From positions 1 through 34,323 of the forward strand of contig JANTGH010000022.1 in NCBI GenBank assembly GCA_024763055.1: a stretch of DNA of 34,323 nucleotides, in the 5' to 3' direction. Below the pieces are notes generated by a model. That model did no database searches and was not told where the DNA came from. It saw only the letters and a list, made by a program, of their open reading frames with translations. This stretch comes from Desulfobulbaceae bacterium. Lineage in GTDB: Bacteria; Desulfobacterota; Desulfobulbia; Desulfobulbales; Desulfobulbaceae. Below are positions 18,801 through 23,924 of this stretch, piece by piece. The translations under genes were made by a program, and so were the position numbers. Numbering within the stretch: the stretch's first letter is position 1; every line of letters begins with the position of its first letter.

Positions 18801-20923
18801 TCACGGCGGGTGACTACACCATCACCCTGACCGGTCTGCCGAACGGCATGACCCAGACCGCAGATCCCGATGGCGGCAATGATAATTCCGCGCAGGTCAC
18901 CATCGGCGGCTCCAGTCCGCTGGTCGACCTGGACCAGGATTTCGGCTATACCGGCACCGGCTCCATCGGCGATACCATCTGGAATGATGCCGACGGCAAT
19001 AGCGCCCAGAATAACGGCGAAACCGGTCTTGCCGGAGTGACCGTCACCCTGAGCGGGGATTTCAACGGCGACGGCGTACCGGACACGGTGACCACCACCA
19101 CCGATGCCAATGGCCAATATCATTTTGAGCGTCTACCGGAAGGCCAATATACCATTACCGTTGACCCGGCCACCCTGCCGCCGGGCATGCAGCAGACCGC
19201 TGACCCGGATGGAGGTAACGACAATACCGCCGACGTCACCCTGCTCGCCGGTGAAACCAATAACGATCAGGATTTCGGCTACCAGCAGTCCGGCACCATC
19301 GGTGATACCATCTGGTATGATGCCGACGGCGACGGAGTCCAGGATCCCGGCGAGCTTGGACTGGCCAATGTCCAGGTCACCCTGGTCGGCGATCTTGACG
19401 GCGACGGCCAGGCCGATGACACTCTGACTACGGTAACCGACGCAAACGGCCATTACCTCTTTGACAAACTGCCCGCAGGAAGCTATGCCATTACCGTTGA
19501 CCCGGCCACCCTGCCCGGTGGCATGGAAGAGACCCATGACCTGGATGGGACAGGGTCAGCCAATACCGCCCAGGTGACCATCGGCGACCATGAGGCCAAT
19601 CTGGATGTTGATTTTGGTTACAAGGGCACCGGTTCCATTGGCGACACCATCTGGTATGACGTGGATAATGACGGCGTCCAGGACCCGGGAGAGGTCGGAA
19701 TTCCAGGAGTCACCGTCACCATTACCGGTGACTTTGACAACGACGGTCAGGCCGATGACAGCATGACCGTCACCACCGGCCCGGACGGAACATACCTGTT
19801 TCCCAACCTGCCGGCCGGTGAGTATGACATCACCATTGATCCGACCACCCTGCCCGGCGGTATGCAGCCTGCCGGCGACCCCGATGGTACCCTGGACAAT
19901 ACCACCCATCTGAGCCTGAACGCCGGTGAGGTCAATCTTGACCAGGATTTCGGTTATACCGGTACCGGCTCCATTGGCGACCAACTCTGGAATGACCGGA
20001 ACGGCAACGGCATTCTTGATCCCGGCGAAGCACCGCTCCCCGGTGTGGAGGTCTGTATAGGCGTGGATCTTGACGGTGACGGCACTCCTGATTTCCGGGC
20101 AACCACGACCACCGGCGCCGACGGCACCTATCTCTTTGACAACCTGCCCGCAGGCGCGCACACGGTCTGCGTCAATCCGGCAACGCTTCCCCCGGGCATC
20201 AGGCCCAGCTTTGATCCGGACGGCACCAATGACAACGCAACCGTTGTCAACCTCGGAGCTGGTGAAAATAATGCAGACATTGATTTTGCCTATGTTTTTC
20301 CGCCGAAACCAGTGCCTCCGGTAACACCGGTTGTACCGCCTGCCCCTGTGCCGCCGGCCCCCGTGCCACCGACTCCCGGGCCCGGTTTTGCCAGTGACCC
20401 GCTGCTGCCTTATCAGCAGTTTGGTGACAAAGAAATCGAAGATATTTTCCTGTATCCATTTGAAGAAATTCCCTGGCAGATACCTGTCCTGCCGGTAACC
20501 CCCATCTACACCGGACACGCGGAGCCGGGAACTACCCTGGAATTTATTCTGTACGACGTAATGGGCAACCAGATCGGCCAGCAGTCCATCATGGCCGATA
20601 CCGCAGGCAACTGGCTGGCCAGTTTTCCCGATACCATCATGTATGACCTGCCCCACCATATGGCAATCACCCAGAACCTATCCTCGTACAATGTAAGTTC
20701 CGCAGGATTCTTTAACATGCGGACCTATTTCAGTCCCAACTTCAGCAGCATGGTCTTTTCCAGCACTGAACTGGATATAGATACAATCTTTGCCTATCTA
20801 CCTTCCACGATACTCAATTCCATGCACGCCGGGAATATGTCGATCTTCAATATCCAATGGAATGACTTTAATGAATATGAATTCTTTGCTCCATCAACAC
20901 AACCGGCTAAGACCGGTCACTGA
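9818..20923 (+). CDS. Giant (3701 aa) LEPR-XLL-like/DUF11/SdrD B-like repeat protein, probable surface adhesin
   Basis: Single uninterrupted ORF. N-terminus MKKKIKRHLLLEQLEDRIFLSA; DUF11-type modules (e.g. EPDLTIDKIANPASGIDAGDTVTFTVTVENTGNSSAFDTIIKDTLPDGF); 12 SdrD B-like modules (GSIGDTIWYDxDxDGVQDPGExGLxGVTVTLxGDxDGDG...YLFDNLPAGDYTITV); Pro-rich linker; unique C-terminal domain. Confidence 0.93.
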   Translation: MKKKIKRHLLLEQLEDRIFLSASPLAAVGPADHVAESEPVDLHAHDTLVPATETQHTAASDSGHVTPAGQEQPKAAETSESTNSANNMGAEHGNQSKPDDAEAIDNDHDNQADAQTVAGSVQQADQAAVSSETHGTQATDTGTADNADQAVGGVDTTIQTDSDTSAGIATDQVRDGQNADHESTTAAGENTPLSDAADPTTDHVNPDGTDTINTTDLADAGTDRADSEAADNTANNEVALADAADAVATDDQAIDPMIGEDFTFTTTFDNTTGSDVFGPYIDLLLDGGQDGSDAATDDGISFVSATYLNADVESTIIDITQNEVDNGITHPWATDNTGAPLIVHDIDGQTFHVGDQFVSLRMPFGSFTPDQPAAEVQVTAHMGVNADVDVNLGVHTTTGAMYGHDALDNPASDSPLRGAANGLAQETVHYKPEVITYRKDIIVPNVGADCQEQHAGTDDIRHFADDGSQIFEQNHQEIPTGPNFPATYVATIDVADGQEVTNLNLTEHLPDNIVYTGNVTVQVGGVAVAHTINLTGSDLVISLDNSVTGTANGDDVVITYDFYVPDQTTTGTDILNPATGDDGHIINDGEVGYSWQPNDGNDPNVVDATIDPEVNADGHFSDNPNVDDISHAQSIAIQKDHALDNDAGHAGYTPGDRVRFTLDFEISDYFGFGNIVIDDLLADGMDLLAAADGFAPTITIAERGTDIVTNHELTIGSELVTGTNGTNDETLHFDISQIIGGDGVLDGGYTDGHTDGATRGTITYWAEIQQNYVSPEGGGEANVDQGDLLTGGVTIEGDIYDYQANALTANSEADESCDSIDIITGSVDKDIYAVTNSTGTTYNPGDNPHLSPGDTVTYRIHYAMPFSSTEDFKLTDYLPLPVFDVSAYSWSNTADATIYDGTTTPAAGHWGYTTNDSYHNLDTPDTVSIGAGNTIIFDYGEYHDGGDTNAEIEIVFTVTVSDEPFADGMFLTNQVRATEQGTPLADNNTDAIVQIVLDEPDLTIDKIANPASGIDAGDTVTFTVTVENTGNSSAFDTIIKDTLPDGFDPSAVTFTVTQGANTLVAGTDFNWTGGGIDGDINTTGDNFFADPGTDGIYGTADDGNDGGIELIDGTNGQLDPSETVVITYTLTAANAIGPNQTLTNTATITNFAGAEGATDHTSQDISDNAVVQATNVTVDKSIADTSQPDSVTSGSNVTIGETVTYSVTITLPEGSATNVRFADAMDLNSGLEIISLDSLTDSSGGDILSSLDGGNTTIDDTFLANHGSIAGDNLSFSIDFGNLENQNRDNATTETITLTYTALVRNISHNQSQTDLNNTARWNWTDGNGTDQSANDTETVTIVEPDLQVTKTAPAGLTPDAGDTFTYTLVVGHDGSTSTSDAFDAVLSDPILAGLTYAGNLTSTGAATASLAYDAGTNSINATWDILAQGTTTTITFDVTVDDPIQAGTDLTNTAGISWTSLPDGDPGTNDVNERTGDGGINDYTATDTLTLTVAGTIDKLDPVPATYTIGDEVTYDIVVSLPEGTTDNLVVTDALPAGMEYINSQVVQVVSGNTFNGTVTTTPTVNDTAGDGNDITWSFGNITVNTDNNTANNSFIVRVTALVTDIPGNHDDPDAGGPALAASLVNEASMTYDDPDGGTIFTDDPTDPVVTVIEPWIETTKDVRPTTHVEAGDVLTYTVNLQNGGNATAYEVNFNDTLAPGTTFGSVQTAEIGGAGVSLGTTSTSGSVITFSDDTWDLDPGQVLTLTYTVNVTSAALVDGTHTNTVDADWSSQNGTDSNERVYDENDGIDSPVDGGANGDRDVDTAVFAMDPVTIAKSDGGVTEATIGDTITYTLTINSPQGTIDNFAVEDVLSQGLIFNDDAVISTASGSFSTENSQAPTFTLNDGSADVTITWDLGDTVVSTDDPILITYTATVANVNSNFLGEGLGNTASIEYDNAQGGHETPAPVTDGLTVAEPQITTDKTVVDSADTGTDASPGETLTYTARFTNTGDSTAYEVTVDDILPVGVDFDPSSAITLVGTGILNAVDINASYDANAQTINFTNSEDGWDLLAGGWFEIHYTVTVMSAGFTAGSYTNTVDADWSSQDGTDPNERVYDDSGNSPVDGTQDENNAAFNVVATASLGDTVFFDAAGDGGAFDAASGDVGISGVDVTISADVDGDGTPEFTQTVRTDADGNYLFTNLAAFDNYVISVDPATSGGANPTDLTASGYHQTYDLDEGTVALDNTATSISLSAGQNRTDIDFGYTGQNSVGDTVWFDVNGNGGQDTGEDGIGGLTVTLTADIDGDSVDEYTTTTTTDENGHYSFDHLPAGDYDITVTPSDGSTPTYDQDSGTGSPDNTTPFTLAADQDRDDIDFGIQGTGSIGDYVWYDANADTNSQNDGPNAGLAGVTVTLSGDIDGDGTIDYTTSTTTAADGSYLFDHLLGGTYTITVDDSTLPGGSSNWSQTFDRDEGTNPPALDNTATDIVLAPGQNRDDVDFGYTGTGSLGDTVWYDANGNGVQEGTELGLAGVTVTISADVDGDGTAEYTHTAITDANGNYLFDHLPAADYTISVDTNTLPAGATPTYDLDSATSSPDSTTLYTLATGEHTDRVDFGYTGTGSIGDTVWNDINGDGVQDTSENGFGGVTVTLTGDFDHDGQADDTLTTTTDADGHYSFDNLFLGAYMVAVDPATLPAGNSQTHDLDDPHSTTPTTPNTAAVTLDAANPINNDVDFGYNSKSTIGDTIWYDADNDGVQDPGEPGLAGVTVTLTGDVDGDGSQDTVIATTDADGHYLFDQLQAGDYTITVSDLPAGMAQTADPDGTNDNTTTLTLGGGETNLDQDFGYTGTGTIGDTIWNDGDGDGSQNNGESGLAGVTVTLRADLNNDGILDTVTTTTDANGNYHFDNLPADDYTITVDPATLPPGMNQTADPDGGNDNTADVTLAAGETNNDQDFGYQQTGTIGDTIWYDADGDGIQDPGELGLNGVTVTLTDGSGNTVATTTTASDGKYLFDNLTAGDYTITLTGLPNGMTQTADPDGGNDNSAQVTIGGSSPLVDLDQDFGYTGTGSIGDTIWNDADGNSAQNNGETGLAGVTVTLSGDFNGDGVPDTVTTTTDANGQYHFERLPEGQYTITVDPATLPPGMQQTADPDGGNDNTADVTLLAGETNNDQDFGYQQSGTIGDTIWYDADGDGVQDPGELGLANVQVTLVGDLDGDGQADDTLTTVTDANGHYLFDKLPAGSYAITVDPATLPGGMEETHDLDGTGSANTAQVTIGDHEANLDVDFGYKGTGSIGDTIWYDVDNDGVQDPGEVGIPGVTVTITGDFDNDGQADDSMTVTTGPDGTYLFPNLPAGEYDITIDPTTLPGGMQPAGDPDGTLDNTTHLSLNAGEVNLDQDFGYTGTGSIGDQLWNDRNGNGILDPGEAPLPGVEVCIGVDLDGDGTPDFRATTTTGADGTYLFDNLPAGAHTVCVNPATLPPGIRPSFDPDGTNDNATVVNLGAGENNADIDFAYVFPPKPVPPVTPVVPPAPVPPAPVPPTPGPGFASDPLLPYQQFGDKEIEDIFLYPFEEIPWQIPVLPVTPIYTGHAEPGTTLEFILYDVMGNQIGQQSIMADTAGNWLASFPDTIMYDLPHHMAITQNLSSYNVSSAGFFNMRTYFSPNFSSMVFSSTELDIDTIFAYLPSTILNSMHAGNMSIFNIQWNDFNEYEFFAPSTQPAKTGH
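12812..16180 (+). repeat. Array of seven DUF11-type modules within the giant protein, alternating A/B types
   Basis: Module starts about 12812, 13341, 13846, 14301, 14779, 15250, 15689. A types begin EPxx...K; B types carry TIGDxVTYxxxxxLPEGT-like text. Confidence 0.75.
16185..20299 (+). repeat. Array of 12 SdrD B-like modules within the giant protein
   Basis: Twelve occurrences of [SG][LVTI]GD-x-[VIL][FW] module starts, each ending in a D[FV]D/DQDFGY-type strand. Confidence 0.9.
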
Positions 20924-20947
20924 TAACACAAGAGAGAAGGAAGAAAC

Positions 20948-22765
20948 ATGAAGAAAAATCTTGGAATACTTGCCTTGACCGCTTTAGGGAGCCTGACGGT
21001 TGTATCACCCGTACTGGCTGATAATGATCAGCCCACGGATTATGAAGTGGCCGTTCAGGCAACCGATGAGAACACTCTTGACTATGAACACATAAAAGAA
21101 AGATTGTTTAAACGATATGTGCCCCTCGTTGAGCGTATGGAGCAGGGTGAGAAAGGATATACTTCCATTTTCTCCGCTTCCTCAGGAGACCCGACCACGA
21201 ACTCTGGAGCTATTCCTGAGAAGTTCACTCCCTGGTGGCAAGCCAAAGTCAATAAAAAAATCAACACCAAGGTGACAAATATCTCCACCGATGTTACTTC
21301 GCTTTTTACCCGGGCCTTGAAACACTCTTCACAGATTCAGGTATTCAGTGATCTGCCGCTCATTCGAGAAACGACTATCCAGGAGGCCGAAGGGCCGTAT
21401 GACTTCAGACTGTTTGCCGAAGGCCGTCTAAGTGATCTCGACGAACCGGTTGGCGATGACCTGAAGACCGGTGGCCCCCTTCGTTATGAGGAAACCTCAA
21501 AAAATCTTGAATACGGAATCCGGAAAAAATTTATCACCGGCACCGAAGTCGAATTAAAACAGAACATCGGTGATATAGATACCAACTCAACGTTTTTCAA
21601 CCCGGAAGATCAGGCCCGCACTGGTACATACCTGACCATCAAACAGCCGCTTCTCAAACGGTTCGGTATTGTCTACAATCGTTCTCCTATTGACCTGGCC
21701 ACCATTGATCACTCCATTGCCGGAGAAGAGCTGCGGCGAAATGTGGAAAGTCATCTGCTTGAGGTCAGCCGTGCTTACTGGGGCCTGTATCTCGAGCGTT
21801 CCCTGTTACTGCAGAAGAAACAGCTTGCCGAGAAAAGTATGAAAATCTTTGAAAAAATGCGGCAGCGTACTTCTGTGGATGTACCTCCCAGCCTGCTGGC
21901 CCGAGCTAAATCATTGGTCAACGCCCATAAACTGGCCGCAATGCAGGCGGAATTTGCCATGCTCAATGCCCAGTCACGAATCCGTGCTCTCGTTAATGAT
22001 CCTGAGCTTACAGGCCAATCCGCCCTTGAGTTAACTACCAGTCAGCTGCCTTCCCACAAGCCCTTTAACGTCAGCTTCGATAATGCCCTCAAGACAACCC
22101 TTGAAAACCGGCCCGAAGTCGCCCAATCCATGAAGCATATCCAATCCGCCTACCTGCGTCTGCAACGCTCTGAAAATGAACTTCGCCCGGACCTGGATCT
22201 CTTCTTCCAGACCTATGTCAAAGGGCTGGAGGGTGATTATGAGTACGGCAACGCTTATTCCAATCAATTTGATGAGGGCGGTCCCAGTTATGTCGGCGGC
22301 CTGCGTTTTGAGTATCCGCTGGGCAACAACGGCGCCGAGGCCCGAAACCTGCGGAAGAAAATTGAAATTCGTCAGCTCCTGCACCAGTTGGATACCACGG
22401 TACAGAATGTTCTGCTTGAAGCGCAGGTTTCCTATCGTGAGCTTGAAAAAAACTATCGTTCCATGGTACAAAGCTACCAGATCATGCTCTCCGACAATGA
22501 AGAGGTCAAAGCCCTGCTGTCGCGGGTTGATTACCTGTTGGCCAACCATGACCCCTATGGAGACGTGTTGTACCGGTTGATGGATGCCGATGAACGGTTG
22601 TCTGATTCCGAAGAGCTGTTTGCAAAAAGTGAACTAACCTATAACTATTCCCTCTATAACCTGTATCGGGCCATGGGTATTCTGGTCTCCAATCAGCAGA
22701 TAGTCTTTGAAAAAGATACCAACGATCAGGATGAACTTCCGGTTATGCATGTTAAAAGGCAATAG
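20948..22765 (+). CDS. TolC-family outer-membrane efflux protein
   Basis: Signal peptide MKKNLGILALTALGSLTVVSPVLA; TolC-like helical repeats (LLEVSRAYWGLYLERSLLLQKKQLAEKSMKIFEKM; VQNVLLEAQVSYRELEKNYRSM; RLMDADERLSDSEELFAKSELTYNYSLYNLYRAMG); strong Shine-Dalgarno (gagagaaggaag). Confidence 0.88.
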   Translation: MKKNLGILALTALGSLTVVSPVLADNDQPTDYEVAVQATDENTLDYEHIKERLFKRYVPLVERMEQGEKGYTSIFSASSGDPTTNSGAIPEKFTPWWQAKVNKKINTKVTNISTDVTSLFTRALKHSSQIQVFSDLPLIRETTIQEAEGPYDFRLFAEGRLSDLDEPVGDDLKTGGPLRYEETSKNLEYGIRKKFITGTEVELKQNIGDIDTNSTFFNPEDQARTGTYLTIKQPLLKRFGIVYNRSPIDLATIDHSIAGEELRRNVESHLLEVSRAYWGLYLERSLLLQKKQLAEKSMKIFEKMRQRTSVDVPPSLLARAKSLVNAHKLAAMQAEFAMLNAQSRIRALVNDPELTGQSALELTTSQLPSHKPFNVSFDNALKTTLENRPEVAQSMKHIQSAYLRLQRSENELRPDLDLFFQTYVKGLEGDYEYGNAYSNQFDEGGPSYVGGLRFEYPLGNNGAEARNLRKKIEIRQLLHQLDTTVQNVLLEAQVSYRELEKNYRSMVQSYQIMLSDNEEVKALLSRVDYLLANHDPYGDVLYRLMDADERLSDSEELFAKSELTYNYSLYNLYRAMGILVSNQQIVFEKDTNDQDELPVMHVKRQ

Positions 22766-23666
22766 CCCCTCCCCTGCCCGCCTGCTTCTCAGGCGGGCAG
22801 GAATTCACTCGTTATCGCTCGCTGTTTTCTTCATTTCAGCTTCGGCTTTTTCCGCTTTTGCGGCTACTTTTGAGACCTTTCTTGAACCGGCGCAGATTGT
22901 TGACATTTCAACGCCTTATCGTGACCGTATTGATGTCATCCATGTCCGGGAAAATGATCACGTCCACAAGGGAACCCTGCTGGCCGAACTTGCCACAGGG
23001 GTGCTTGAAAGTCGACTGGCCCAGGCAAGGGAAACCGCGAAAAACCACGGAGAAATTGACGCGGCCAGAGCCATGGTGTCGATGCGGAAAAACCGGGTTC
23101 AAATGCTTGTTGAGTTGAAAAAATCCGGCAATGCCAGGCCTCAGGAACTGAGTACCGCAAAAACCGAACTGACCATGGCAAAAGCGGATTTACAAAGCGC
23201 CCTTGATCGGCAACGGCTAAAGAAAAGTGAAGCCAAGGTCATTGAAGCGCAGCTGGAAGAAAAAAAGCTGAAAAGTCCCATAGACGGCGTTGTAGTCACC
23301 ATCTATAAACAACAGGCCGAGCTGATCGGTGGTGCTGATACCCAGCCATTGTTGACCATTGCCCAGCTTGATCCGTTGCATGCAGTTTTTCATCTACCGC
23401 CCGAGGCGGCGCACAGTCTGAAAAATAAAAAACAAATCTCCCTCGTAGTGGCGGGACAACAGACAACCGGGAACATAGACTTTATCTCGCCGATTATTGA
23501 CGCGCAGAGCGGCACTATCACCGCGCGCATTATCCTGACCAATACAAATCATACCCTGGACAGCGGCTCCCGCTGCACTCTTGTCCTTAATGATACTCCA
23601 GGAGAACCCTCCCATGACCGAACAGGAACAGAAAACCCAACAGCAGATCAAGGTCCGCTACAATGA
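22749..23666 (+). CDS. HlyD-family periplasmic adaptor
   Basis: Signal peptide; barrel-sandwich/lipoyl pattern DVIHVRENDHVHKGTLLAEL...KLKSPIDGVVVTIYKQQAELI; coiled-coil hairpin. The supplied ORF starts with TTG at 22707; in-frame ATG at 22749 preferred. Confidence 0.87.
   Translation: MLKGNSPSPARLLLRRAGIHSLSLAVFFISASAFSAFAATFETFLEPAQIVDISTPYRDRIDVIHVRENDHVHKGTLLAELATGVLESRLAQARETAKNHGEIDAARAMVSMRKNRVQMLVELKKSGNARPQELSTAKTELTMAKADLQSALDRQRLKKSEAKVIEAQLEEKKLKSPIDGVVVTIYKQQAELIGGADTQPLLTIAQLDPLHAVFHLPPEAAHSLKNKKQISLVVAGQQTTGNIDFISPIIDAQSGTITARIILTNTNHTLDSGSRCTLVLNDTPGEPSHDRTGTENPTADQGPLQ
22773..22801. repeat. Perfect 12-bp stem-loop at the TolC/HlyD gene boundary
   Basis: CCTGCCCGCCTG-CTTCT-CAGGCGGGCAGG. 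Confidence 0.9.
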
Positions 23667-23919
23667 AACCTCGGCCCTTTTTGCCTCCCAGTTCATTGTC
23701 AACACCAGCGCCGAAGATGTGACGATCAACTTCTCCTCCGGCCCCTTAAGCGACCCGGCGACCGGAGAAACCATCCTGCCGGTCCATACCCGGATGGCCA
23801 TGACCCGGGAAGGGGCGCGGCGGCTGCATGCCGTGTTAACCAATGTCTTGGGCGACCCGGAAAACAAGGGTAAAATTCCCGCCAACGCCCAGGCAAAACT
23901 CCCGGACATCAAGCAATAG
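23614..23919 (+). CDS. DUF3467-like small protein
   Basis: QQIKVRYNETSALFASQFIVNTSAEDVTINFSSG...RMAMTREGARRLHAVLTNVL resembles DUF3467; ATG at 23614, overlapping the adaptor gene. Confidence 0.7.
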   Translation: MTEQEQKTQQQIKVRYNETSALFASQFIVNTSAEDVTINFSSGPLSDPATGETILPVHTRMAMTREGARRLHAVLTNVLGDPENKGKIPANAQAKLPDIKQ

Positions 23920-23924
23920 CAGCA

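Noticed and set aside
16185-20299. CRISPR-like periodicity
   Set aside because: Repeat period is about 320-390 bp, in frame and degenerate at protein level; this is a protein-domain array, not a repeat-spacer array.
10600-20300. Dockerin/cellulosome interpretation of the DxDGDG motifs
   Set aside because: The motifs sit inside beta-rich SdrD B-like modules repeated 12 times, not in paired dockerin F-hand segments.
19556-20659. 367-aa antisense ORF opposite the SdrD-like array
   Set aside because: Lies wholly opposite a convincingly coding, repetitive gene; its residues are reverse-strand echoes of the repeat codons and no domain is recognisable.
9679-20659. Many other 60-150-aa ORFs on both strands inside 9818-20923
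   Set aside because: Shadow ORFs caused by GC-skewed repetitive codons; no initiation signals or family motifs.
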